Assembly: GCA_964387095.1 (NCBI GenBank)
Contig: CAYLVH010000082.1
Span: 1 to 7,551, forward strand
Direction: 5' to 3'
From: JAJQBJ01 sp964387095
GTDB lineage: Bacteria; Bacillota; Clostridia; Oscillospirales; Oscillospiraceae
Length of the DNA: 7,551 bases
Shown here in pieces: positions 1 to 5,559 of the stretch. Made by a program: the position numbers and the translations under genes. The notes beneath the pieces were generated by a model. It saw nothing but the letters and a program-made list of their open reading frames with translations. It had not been told where the DNA came from and did no database searches. Each line of letters opens with the position of its first letter. Position 1 is the first letter of the stretch.

Positions 1-113
1 CCTTCAAGGACACCTCCGGCCCCTCCCTGAACATCCTGATCAAGCTGTGCTCCACCGTCTCCATCGTCTTCTCCGGGGTGGTCGTGACAGCAAACTTGAT
101 CGGCCTGCTGTAA
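1..113 (+). CDS. hppA: Membrane-bound ion-translocating pyrophosphatase, C-terminal end (partial)
   Basis: Only the last 36 complete codons are present, entering from the left edge and ending at TAA 111-113. They contain FKDTSGPSLNILIKL near the start, the strongly conserved extreme C-terminal signature of membrane pyrophosphatases, followed by a final hydrophobic helix (STVSIVFSGVVVTANLIGLL). The family hydrolyses cytoplasmic pyrophosphate and pumps Na+ or H+ across the membrane. Ion specificity and potassium dependence are set by residues further upstream that are not in the window, so they cannot be judged here. A strong rho-independent terminator follows about 48 bases after the stop, so the gene ends its transcript. 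The family call is firm despite the short length, because the signature is nearly invariant; the symbol is by family. Confidence 0.85.
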   Translation, partial: FKDTSGPSLNILIKLCSTVSIVFSGVVVTANLIGLL

Positions 114-160
114 TTTAAGGGCTAAAAACGACAAATAGGGTTGTAAAACAGCCCAACGAA

Positions 161-200
161 ACCGGTGGGTCTCTTTCGGGAGACCCACCGGTATTTTACT
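161..200 (+). terminator. Rho-independent terminator after hppA
   Basis: A perfect 13-bp stem (ACCGGTGGGTCTC at 161-173 pairing with 180-192) encloses a six-base loop TTTCGG. ATTTTACTCTTTT follows on the + strand, giving an interrupted T tract. There is no comparable T tract on the other strand, so it mainly serves rightward transcription from hppA. The broken gdhA reading frame from the opposite strand stops inside its T tract (196-198). Confidence 0.9.
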
Positions 201-666
201 CTTTTGCGCGTTCCGCCAGATCAGACCCCCTGGGCCAGCATGGCATCCGCGTCAGACTTCCCCTTGGGATCGAAGTCAGCGCCCCCCTTGCCGCCCCCAT
301 GGGCAGGATGGTCAAGGAGTTCTTAAAAATCTGCTCAAAGCCCGGGAACTTAACTATGGACAGGTTGACAGAGGGGTGAAAGCGCAGGCCTCCCTTATAA
401 GGCCCGATCGCGGAGTTGAACTGCACCCGATACCCCCGGTTGACCTGGACCTTGCCTGTATCGTCAACCCAGGGGCCCCGGAACAGGATCACCCGCTCGG
501 GCTCCACCAGGCGTTCCATCAGCCCCTGCTGCTGATAGCGGGGATCGCTCTCCACCACGGGCTGGAGGGATTCCAGAACCTCATAAACCGCCTGTAAAAA
601 CTCCGTCTGCTCCGGGTTGCGCCGGGCCAGTCCGTTATAGACCTCCTGCAAATACACATTTGTCAT
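196..666 (-). pseudogene. gdhA: NADP-type glutamate dehydrogenase remnant (truncated, frameshifted)
   Basis: From ATG 664-666 the frame reads as the N-terminal part of hexameric glutamate dehydrogenase, which interconverts glutamate with 2-oxoglutarate and ammonia using NAD(P)H. Family landmarks are visible: RVILFRGPWVDDTGK, NRGYRVQFNSAIGPYKGGLR, FHPSVNLSIVKF, FEQIFKNSLT. The start is chosen because the homology begins there and AGGAAG (679-684) lies upstream, although the frame is open to 732. After LPMG the frame is lost: one G appears to be missing in the G run at 294-298. Restoring it yields GGKGGADFDPKGKSDA, the expected substrate-binding stretch, but that frame hits TGA at 221-223 only a few codons later. 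The uncorrected frame stops at 196-198. About 140 of the usual roughly 445 residues survive, and the whole nucleotide-binding domain is missing. Substitutions at normally constant sites (FLGFEQ to FPGFEQ, SLTGLPMG to SLTILPMG) also suggest decay. It is almost certainly non-functional. Confidence 0.88.
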
Positions 667-829
667 CGCAGTAAAATTCTTCCTTTCTTTTCTTTGGGGA
701 ACAGGGGAAACGGCGGTAGAAATTCCCTGCAAAAGAGAAGCGGCCCTGGCAACGCTGCTACAGCCCCCAGAACCGCATAACCCATCTCCTAAATCCTGTG
801 TGTATCAGGCCGGCCCCTCATTTCATTTC

Positions 830-1447
830 TCATTCACTCCCGGTCTCTGGCTGCATCTCCATGATGGAAATTTCAAAGGCCGTACGCTTCTCCTCCGTCC
901 CGTCAATCACTTTCACGTAATTCCTGCTTTGAAGCCGCCCGCTGAAGGAAATCCGATCCCCCACCTCCATCTCCCGGCACTGCCGGGCCAGGCTGCCCCA
1001 TGCGATGCAGGGCAGGTAATCAGATTGTCCATACCGCCGGTTCACCGCCAACAGCAGATCGCAGATCTCCCGCCCCATGGGGGTTCGCCGGTACACCGGT
1101 GGGCGGCACAGCGCCCCAGTGAGCTGCACGTCATTTCTGGGCAGCTCCCCAGTCAGGGCCAGCTGGTGGGCAAAGAGGAAGATTTGCAGCTTGCTCCCCT
1201 GTCCGGACCGGTTGTTATAGGAGCGCACCTCCCCGGTCACCTCCACCTGGTCGCCGTCCGCTGCCGGGCACTCCTCCAGCAGGGTGCGGCTGACAATCAC
1301 ATGGAGGATATCCTCCACGCCGCTGAGGCGGCTGACTTGCAGGGTCAGACGATAATAGTCTTCCCCATGATTTTCGTGGGAAAAAGTTGGCTCTCCCGCC
1401 ACCGTTCCCACCAGAATTCCCCGATTTGCCTTCCATTCTGAACGCAT
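830..1447 (-). CDS. SSB-like single-stranded DNA-binding protein with two OB folds
   Basis: This is a 205-residue protein starting at ATG 1445-1447, with AGGGAG (1455-1460) eight bases upstream. It reads as two consecutive OB-fold domains. The first is about residues 8-97 (GILVGTVAGEPTFSH, then YYRLTLQVSRLSG and DQVEVTGEVRSYNN). The second is about residues 105-198 (NDVQLTGALCRPPVYRRTP, REICDLLLAVNR, YLPCIAWGSLAR, VGDRISFSGRLQSR), which matches the canonical Ssb pattern more closely. Such proteins bind single-stranded DNA during replication, repair or recombination. Canonical bacterial Ssb has one OB fold, a flexible linker and an acidic DDDIPF-like tip for partner proteins. This one lacks that tail and ends METQPETGSE-like in an acidic stub without the motif, so it is probably an accessory paralogue rather than the housekeeping Ssb. 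No clear terminator follows it; the gdhA remnant lies 163 bases downstream on the same strand. Its own promoter was not identifiable. Confidence 0.83.
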   Translation of the reverse strand: MRSEWKANRGILVGTVAGEPTFSHENHGEDYYRLTLQVSRLSGVEDILHVIVSRTLLEECPAADGDQVEVTGEVRSYNNRSGQGSKLQIFLFAHQLALTGELPRNDVQLTGALCRPPVYRRTPMGREICDLLLAVNRRYGQSDYLPCIAWGSLARQCREMEVGDRISFSGRLQSRNYVKVIDGTEEKRTAFEISIMEMQPETGSE

Positions 1448-1523
1448 TGAATCGCTCCCTTTTCATCTTTTGCCGGCTGAGACCAAGATATGCATCCCCT
1501 TCGGCAAATATGAAAAAGGCAGC

Positions 1524-1555
1524 AAAAAAAGTCTCCCGCCCTTGGGCAGGAGACT
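1524..1555 (-). terminator. Rho-independent terminator of the DxDGDG-repeat gene
   Basis: Read on the minus strand, AGTCTCC (1555-1549) pairs with GGAGACT (1536-1530), with an inner GCCC/GGGC pairing separated by one mismatch. Seven T residues follow directly (complement of 1524-1530). It lies 41 bases past the stop of the 1596-2132 gene and upstream of the SSB-like gene, so the two are separate transcription units. Confidence 0.9.
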
Positions 1556-1595
1556 CTCTCTCGAAAACGCAAGCATTGTGATGGCTTACGGCCGG

Positions 1596-2132
1596 TCAGG
1601 CCTCTTCATTTTCTCCCTTTTCAGGCTCATCAGAGGCAGACCTCACCTGATCCAGATTTCCATCGCCATTGGTGTCGCTGAGTATGGTATCAATCTTGCC
1701 GTCTCCGGTGGTATCCATTTCCACCGTGTCCACCTTGCCATCACCATCGGTATCCCGCATGATAGTGTCGATCCTTCCATCCCCAGTGGTATCCAGCTCC
1801 ACCGTATCCACGGTGCCGTCGCCGTCCGTGTCCTTCAGGATTGTGTCAACTTTGCCGTCCCCATCGGTATCCAACTTGACAACCCCGGGAGCATCCTCGT
1901 CCTCGAAGTCCTCCTCGGTGACCTCTTCCTCTGCCTGATCAGCGGTCGGCTCCTCAATAGGGGCGGATTCCTCAGCAGCCCCGGTTTCATACTCCTTTTC
2001 CTTTGCCTCTAACTCGGCATAGTCGGCGGCCTCCTCCATCTTGCGCAGCATGTGGAGGGTAATTGCAGTGCCAACCGCTGCAGCTCCCGTCAGCAGCATG
2101 CCGGCTACCAGAGAATGCCTCTTTTTTTTCAT
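1596..2132 (-). CDS. Membrane-anchored acidic protein with DxDGDG (EF-hand-loop-like) repeats
   Basis: This is a 178-residue protein starting at ATG 2130-2132, with AGGAAG about nine bases upstream. A basic N-terminus (MKKKRH) precedes one hydrophobic segment at about residues 7-29, which could be an uncleaved anchor or a signal peptide; there is no lipobox cysteine. Residues 31-82 form a Glu/Asp/Ala-rich low-complexity linker. Residues 88-165 are six consecutive 13-residue repeats of the form D-T-[DTN]-G-D-G-x-[VIL]-D-T-[VI]-x-x. Their Asp spacing resembles calcium-binding loops of EF-hand, dockerin and thrombospondin type 3 repeats. The C-terminus is short, charged and Glu-rich. By family knowledge such loops bind Ca2+; an extracytoplasmic location and a structural or calcium-buffering role are inferred. 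No enzyme domain is seen. It stands alone between its own terminator and the repeat-containing intergenic region. Confidence 0.8.
   Translation of the reverse strand: MKKKRHSLVAGMLLTGAAAVGTAITLHMLRKMEEAADYAELEAKEKEYETGAAEESAPIEEPTADQAEEEVTEEDFEDEDAPGVVKLDTDGDGKVDTILKDTDGDGTVDTVELDTTGDGRIDTIMRDTDGDGKVDTVEMDTTGDGKIDTILSDTNGDGNLDQVRSASDEPEKGENEEA
1638..1871 (-). repeat. Six 39-bp coding repeats (13-residue DxDGDG units)
   Basis: Six in-frame 39-base units encode residues 88-165 of the protein above. They also show a two-unit superperiod: residues 101-126 and 127-152 have the same alternation of a DTDGDGxVDTVE unit and a DTTGDGxIDTI unit. Neighbouring DNA units differ at many third codon positions while the protein pattern is kept, which suggests old duplications held by selection on the protein rather than a recent slippage tract. 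Confidence 0.85.
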
Positions 2133-2164
2133 AAAGCAATCTTCCTTTCTGTCAAACAGTAATA

Positions 2165-2200
2165 TGCGATATTGCTACTTTTTGCGATATTGCTACTTTT
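2165..2200. repeat. 18-bp tandem repeat, left side of the gap (two copies)
   Basis: Two perfect head-to-tail copies of TGCGATATTGCTACTTTT lie at 2165-2182 and 2183-2200, ending exactly at the N run. They lie 33 bases upstream of the start codon of the DxDGDG-repeat gene, which reads away from them. Each unit contains GCGATATTGC, an imperfect 10-base palindrome that becomes fully paired in RNA if a G-U pair is allowed. Confidence 0.95.
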
Positions 2201-2300
2201 NNNNNNNNNNNNNNNNNNNNNNNNNNNNNNNNNNNNNNNNNNNNNNNNNNNNNNNNNNNNNNNNNNNNNNNNNNNNNNNNNNNNNNNNNNNNNNNNNNNN
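2201..2300. other. Assembly gap (100 N placeholder)
   Basis: Exactly 100 N, the conventional placeholder for a gap of unknown size. It starts and ends on complete repeat units, and 100 is not a multiple of 18, so if the array is perfect the true gap length is not 100. Any reading frame drawn through it is meaningless. Confidence 0.98.
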
Positions 2301-2336
2301 TGCGATATTGCTACTTTTTGCGATATTGCTACTTTT
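2301..2336. repeat. 18-bp tandem repeat, right side of the gap (two copies)
   Basis: Two more perfect copies of TGCGATATTGCTACTTTT at 2301-2318 and 2319-2336, in the same orientation as the copies left of the gap. The 36 bases on the two sides are identical, so the real locus could hold anything from two copies (if the contig ends overlap) to many. Confidence 0.95.
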
Positions 2337-2345
2337 ATTGTATCA
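2337..2345 (-). promoter_or_regulatory. Possible extended -10 reading left through the repeats
   Basis: On the minus strand TGATACAAT (2345-2337) matches the extended -10 form TGnTAnAAT just outside the right-hand repeats. No good -35 is present. If used, it would place the 18-bp repeats in the 5' untranslated leader of the DxDGDG-repeat gene. The rest of 2346-2497 shows no gene or recognisable RNA; it is AT-rich at first and then has C-rich runs. Confidence 0.3.
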
Positions 2346-2497
2346 CAGATCCCGCAGAGTTTGTATGAATATTTTATAAAAATTTCAGCTCGATTTCCCC
2401 AAAATCCCCCCGACAGGTGCCGGATTCCTCCGGTTCAGCCCTTTTCCCCCTCCGGACAGGCTCTATCACAAAAATCCTTGAAACTATCGGATTTCTT

Positions 2498-2527
2498 CTT
2501 ACATTTTTTTGCCAAAAGAGGTATAAT
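2498..2527 (+). promoter_or_regulatory. Promoter of the carD-like gene
   Basis: A perfect -10 TATAAT at 2522-2527 is preceded, with an 18-base spacer, by CTTACA at 2498-2503 (four of six matches to TTGACA). This predicts a start near 2534 and a leader of about 90 bases before the ATG at 2624. Confidence 0.65.
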
Positions 2528-2548
2528 ATATATAGAATTAACACTTCC

Positions 2549-2568
2549 GGAGTAGTATTTGCTGCTCC
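2549..2568 (+). other. Small hairpin in the carD-like leader
   Basis: GGAGTAG (2549-2555) pairs over seven positions, one of them G-U, with CTGCTCC (2562-2568) around a six-base loop. It lies in the predicted 5' leader shortly after the start point. No T tract follows immediately and no known riboswitch class is recognisable, so any regulatory role is speculative. Confidence 0.35.
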
Positions 2569-2623
2569 TGATTTATTCTGTCAAGTTTTTATTGTACATT
2601 TTGCCATTAAAGGAGGGGCTGTT

Positions 2624-3123
2624 ATGTTAAATGAAAATGAACTGATTATGCATGAGAGCGCCGGGGTCTGCCGGCTGAAGGGTAAGGAAAAGCCGGACAG
2701 ACATCATGGCTATTATTATGTCCTCTCCCCCTTTATGACAGTTCCTCCACGTTGTATGTGCCGGTGGATTCCGACCGCATCCATCTGCGCCCGGTCATGA
2801 GCCGGGAGGACGCCCTGGCACTGATTGAGAAGCTGCCCGAAGTAGAAGTGCTTCACTTTGATTCCTTGAACGACCAGAAGCAGCACTCCTCTGAAATCCT
2901 GAAATCCGGGGATCAGCTCCGCCTGGCTCAGCTGGCCAAGACCATCTATCAGAGCCAATCCCGCCGGAGCCGGTCCTCCAAGAGCACCTATACCTCTGAC
3001 TACGGCATCCTGCGCCAGGTGGAAAAGCTCCTCTTCGGAGAGCTGGCGGTGGCGCTGGACATTGAGCGGGCCGAAGTTCCGGATTTTATTGCAGCGCATA
3101 TCTCCACCGCCGCAGAGGCGTAA
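2624..3123 (+). pseudogene. CarD family transcriptional regulator, frameshifted
   Basis: ATG 2624 follows a strong AAAGGAGG site by about seven bases. The first 36 codons (MLNENELIMHESAGVCRLKG through YYYVLSP) match the start of the RNA-polymerase-interacting domain of clostridial CarD/CdnL proteins. The original frame then goes wrong and ends at 2800. Shifting frame near 2732-2734 resumes the family sequence at once: YDSSSTLYVPVDSDRIHLRP, then SREDALALIEKLP and a helical C-terminal half ending at TAA 3121-3123. One base appears to be missing from the C5T3 run at 2727-2734; restoring it gives about 166 residues, the normal family length. CarD proteins bind the RNA polymerase beta subunit and stabilise open promoter complexes, often at rRNA and growth genes. 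As written, the product is a 58-residue fragment, or a C-terminal fragment started at 2752. The rest of the protein is well conserved with no other lesion, so a sequence error or very recent mutation is as likely as true decay. Confidence 0.82.
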
Positions 3124-3133
3124 ACACGGATCG

Positions 3134-3187
3134 AAAAAATGGCCTCCCCCTTGCACCACGGTTGTGATGGAAGGGGGAGGTTTCCTA
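3134..3187. terminator. Bidirectional terminator between carD-like and glycosidase genes
   Basis: CCTCCCCCTT (3143-3152) pairs perfectly with AAGGGGGAGG (3171-3180), and the enclosed segment adds a partly paired CACCAC/GTGATG helix. On the minus strand six T residues follow the stem closely (complement of 3134-3139); on the plus strand TTTCCTATTT follows. It sits between two convergent stop codons and suits both, with the leftward side stronger. Confidence 0.9.
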
Positions 3188-3195
3188 TTTGCAAT

Positions 3196-4434
3196 TTAAC
3201 TGACTTCCGAGGCGGGCAGGACCACAAAACAGTCCAGCAGATAGCGGCCGTTCTCGTTGGGACTGGAGGTGGAGGTGATGTTCTCCCCATTGTACCACAT
3301 CAGTGCGGTGCTTCCTCCGTCCAGGTTCATCGCCTGATAGGCGTTATAATTCAACAGGATTTCCGTGCAGTCCGCCACCGTGCAGCCCAGGCTGTAGCCC
3401 ACCTGGCGGCCATCCACCACCAGCATCAATACATCGCCATTTTGGGCCTGGCCGATGGCGGCTCTGGGTTGGATCCCCATCCCATAGGTGCCGTCCACCA
3501 CACTCTCCCCGTTTACGATGAGAGCCGGGAAGAACTGGATGCCCCAAAGATAATCACTGGGGGCGATGTCGGAATAGTTTGATATGTACATGCGGTAATC
3601 ACTCTGGAAGCCGAAGAATTTGTAGGTGGAACCATACTCGGGCCGGCCGTACTCCACGCCGTCCAGAATCAAGGCGCCCACCACGGTTCCGCCGTTGCCG
3701 TGTCCGTCCTCGTCAATGAACCCGCTGGCATTCATGGCCAGAATGGCGTCATAGCGGTCCGCCAGCGTGTAGAGCTGCTCACCATAGCTGCCCAAGCTCT
3801 TGGCCTTCACCAGCTGCAGCTGTTCCGGATTCTTCATAATGGCCAGCTTCCCCTGAAAGCCGTCGCCGCTGACCTTGACAATCAGAAGATTATTTTCCGT
3901 GTCCAAAACCCGCACCGGATCCCCGTTGACCGTGTAAAGCTCCAGGCTGCCGTCCATGTTGTCCACATAGATGGAATCATAGCCCTCCGCCAGCACTTGA
4001 GGGTTCTCCTCCAAGTAAGTGTGAACGGAATCTGTATCCAGCTCCCAATACGTTTCGTAGAACGCCTCTTCCTCAGAATCCTCGCTCTCCGTCTTTACGG
4101 AGATCTCCACACCAACGGCAGAATCCATCAAATCCGTCTGGGAATCCTCGTCCTCCCATACGCTCTTCAGGTCAGCCTGGGCCTCCACATTCGCCCTGAC
4201 ATTGTTCATGACCTGGTCAATGATGCTCCGGGGGATGAACCAGGTGGACGGCCACTGATGGGACAGGGTGGACATGGCGGTTTCTATATAAATGGTGCGC
4301 CACTTCTCGATAAAGGGAATGGAGGAATATACCGCCGTTGCGTAGGCGCATTCAAAGAACAAGATGATTGTCACGATGACAATGGGTATCCGGAACCGAT
4401 TCGTTTTTCTCGTTTGCCTTCTGGCTTTAGACAT
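3196..4434 (-). CDS. Membrane-anchored phosphodiester glycosidase (NAGPA) family protein
   Basis: This is a 412-residue protein starting at ATG 4432-4434, with GAGGTGG (4439-4445) a few bases upstream. A basic N-terminus (MSKARRQTRKTNRFR) and a hydrophobic helix at about residues 16-37 predict a single-span anchor with the rest outside the cytoplasm. Residues 85-150 are acidic and poorly conserved in appearance. From about residue 190 the sequence matches the NAGPA domain (phosphodiester glycosidase, PF09992): AILAMNASGFIDEDG (230-244), QPRAAIGQ (322-329), LVVDGRQVGYSLG (338-350) and AMNLDGGSTALMWYNG (368-383). Family members cleave N-acetylglucosamine-1-phosphodiester linkages; bacterial ones are linked to cell-wall teichoic acid or exopolysaccharide glycan turnover. 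The substrate here is unknown. The domain is complete with its key Asp/Asn/Gly motifs. The gene has its own promoter and terminator, so it is monocistronic. Confidence 0.87.
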   Translation of the reverse strand: MSKARRQTRKTNRFRIPIVIVTIILFFECAYATAVYSSIPFIEKWRTIYIETAMSTLSHQWPSTWFIPRSIIDQVMNNVRANVEAQADLKSVWEDEDSQTDLMDSAVGVEISVKTESEDSEEEAFYETYWELDTDSVHTYLEENPQVLAEGYDSIYVDNMDGSLELYTVNGDPVRVLDTENNLLIVKVSGDGFQGKLAIMKNPEQLQLVKAKSLGSYGEQLYTLADRYDAILAMNASGFIDEDGHGNGGTVVGALILDGVEYGRPEYGSTYKFFGFQSDYRMYISNYSDIAPSDYLWGIQFFPALIVNGESVVDGTYGMGIQPRAAIGQAQNGDVLMLVVDGRQVGYSLGCTVADCTEILLNYNAYQAMNLDGGSTALMWYNGENITSTSSPNENGRYLLDCFVVLPASEVS

Positions 4435-4475
4435 ACTTCCACCTCAACTATGGTTTTTCTACTCAAAACATATTC

Positions 4476-4504
4476 ACTTTAACATTTACCGGCCAGACTG
4501 TCAA
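4476..4504 (-). promoter_or_regulatory. Promoter of the phosphodiester glycosidase gene
   Basis: On the minus strand a perfect -35 TTGACA (4504-4499), a 17-base spacer and -10 TAAAGT (4481-4476) are present. TG lies one base upstream of the -10, giving an extended -10. The predicted start is about 35 bases before the ATG at 4434. Confidence 0.75.
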
Positions 4505-4563
4505 TCTCGTTTCCAACGCTTTCTCTTTTTTGCACCAAAGCCCTCGATTTTTTACGGCCACCT

Positions 4564-4594
4564 TTGCGGAAATCCCAGCCGGATATGCTATAAT
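4564..4594 (+). promoter_or_regulatory. Promoter of the RNA methyltransferase gene
   Basis: A consensus extended -10, TGCTATAAT (4586-4594), lies about 50 bases before the start codon at 4644. The best -35 is TTGCGG at 4564-4569 with a rather long 19-base spacer; the extended -10 may compensate. Confidence 0.6.
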
Positions 4595-4643
4595 ATCCCT
4601 GGCACAGAGCCGCACGAAACCCGCTGTTTTAAGGAGAAATCAA

Positions 4644-5471
4644 ATGCCGAATATCATTGAAATAACCGATTGGACCTGGCCTGAACTGGATATCTTCGCC
4701 CGGCTGACGGAGGCCCAGCTCCGCAATCGCCGGGAACAGGAAAAAGGCCTCTTCATCGCAGAGAGCCCCAAGGTGATCGGCCACGCCCTGGATGCCGGAT
4801 ATGAGCCGGTTGCCCTTTTGATGGAGCGCAGGCACATTCAGGGCCAGGCCCAGGACATTATCAGCCGCTGCGGCGATATCCCTGTCTATACGGCGGACAG
4901 GGATCTGCTGGCCGGACTAACCGGCTATCAGCTGACCCGGGGGGTGCTGTGCGCCATGCGCCGCCCCCGGCTGCCCAGCGTGGAGGCCCTGTGTTCTGGC
5001 GCCCGCCAGATAGCGGTCCTGGAAGGCATTGTGGACCCCACCAACGTCGGGGCCATCTTCCGCTCGGCCGCAGCGTTGGGCATGGATGCCGTGCTGGTCA
5101 CGCCCACCTGCTGCGACCCCCTGTACCGGCGGGCCATCCGGGTCAGCATGGGCACGGTCTTTCAGGTACCATGGACCCGCATCGGCAACGCCCCCGGGGA
5201 CTGGCCCCAGGCGGGCATCCAGCTTCTGCGGGGCCTGGGCTTCAAAACCGCCGCCATGGCCCTGAACGATGCCGCTGTCAGCATAGAGGACCCCCGGCTC
5301 ATGGCGGAGGATCGGCTTGCCATTGTCATGGGAACTGAGGGGGACGGCCTGGCCCCCGATACCATTGCACACTGCGATTATACCGTTTGCATCCCCATGT
5401 CCCATGGGGTGGACTCCCTGAACGTGGCTGCGGCCAGCGCCGTGGCCTTCTGGCAGCTGAGGGGTCAGTGA
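4644..5471 (+). CDS. SpoU/TrmH-family RNA 2'-O-methyltransferase
   Basis: This is a 275-residue protein. ATG 4644 is preferred over the in-frame upstream ATG at 4530 because AAGGAG (4631-4636) precedes it by seven bases, the promoter lies between the two, and the family sequence begins here. Residues 18-105 form the substrate-binding N-terminal domain (RNRREQEKGLFIAESPKVI, LTRGVLCAM). Residues 122-272 are the SPOUT knot methyltransferase domain with all three motifs: motif 1 PTNVGAIFRSAAALG (132-146), motif 2 AIVMGTEGDGL (226-236) and motif 3 CIPMSHGVDSLNVAAA (249-264). Enzymes of this type use S-adenosylmethionine to methylate a ribose 2'-hydroxyl in rRNA or tRNA. The exact target cannot be told from the sequence; resemblance to the 23S rRNA G2251 (RlmB) and TsnR-like branches is only general. 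It is monocistronic, with its own promoter and a hairpin after the stop. Confidence 0.9.
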   Translation: MPNIIEITDWTWPELDIFARLTEAQLRNRREQEKGLFIAESPKVIGHALDAGYEPVALLMERRHIQGQAQDIISRCGDIPVYTADRDLLAGLTGYQLTRGVLCAMRRPRLPSVEALCSGARQIAVLEGIVDPTNVGAIFRSAAALGMDAVLVTPTCCDPLYRRAIRVSMGTVFQVPWTRIGNAPGDWPQAGIQLLRGLGFKTAAMALNDAAVSIEDPRLMAEDRLAIVMGTEGDGLAPDTIAHCDYTVCIPMSHGVDSLNVAAASAVAFWQLRGQ

Positions 5472-5477
5472 AAGCTG

Positions 5478-5515
5478 CAATGCCCCTGGCTTTTGAAAGC
5501 CAGGGGCATTGATTG
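5478..5515. terminator. Terminator hairpin between methyltransferase and ppdK genes
   Basis: A perfect 15-bp inverted repeat (CAATGCCCCTGGCTT at 5478-5492 with 5497-5511) encloses a TTGA loop, right after the methyltransferase stop and downstream of the convergent ppdK stop. T-rich sequence on either side is weak, so it may act as a shared terminator or 3' end stabiliser in both directions. Confidence 0.75.
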
Positions 5516-5559
5516 ATTATCCTTGATTCAATTCGCTTTCCCTCAAGCCCTGGCGTCAA

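Noticed and set aside
119..154. Possible structured RNA between the hppA stop and its terminator
   Set aside because: Only short GGGCT/AGCCC and ACAA/TTGT pairings with large internal loops; not enough to call.
800..1441. Long plus-strand frame opposite the SSB-like gene
   Set aside because: Antisense shadow in GC-rich DNA; the minus-strand frame has OB-fold patterns and a good ribosome binding site.
1669..1938. Plus-strand frame encoding a Ser/Val/Pro-rich repeat protein
   Set aside because: It is the antisense shadow of the 39-bp repeats in the DxDGDG gene; no ribosome binding site, and the minus-strand reading has a clear start, terminator and protein pattern.
2165..2336. Possible CRISPR array
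   Set aside because: The 18-bp units are directly adjacent with no spacers, and no cas-like gene is present.
2041..2555. Plus-strand frames running through the N block
   Set aside because: They are open only because N codons cannot contain stops; no homology or start signals.
2732..2737. Programmed -1/+1 ribosomal frameshift in the carD-like gene
   Set aside because: CarD proteins are not known to need recoding, and I see no clear downstream stimulatory structure or internal Shine-Dalgarno placement; a missing base is simpler.
3700..4482. Long plus-strand frame opposite the NAGPA gene
   Set aside because: It runs through the promoter and start of a clearly recognisable gene on the other strand and has no family features.
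4917..5480. Minus-strand frame opposite the RNA methyltransferase
   Set aside because: Gly/His/Pro-rich shadow with no ribosome binding site; the plus-strand SpoU motifs are unambiguous.
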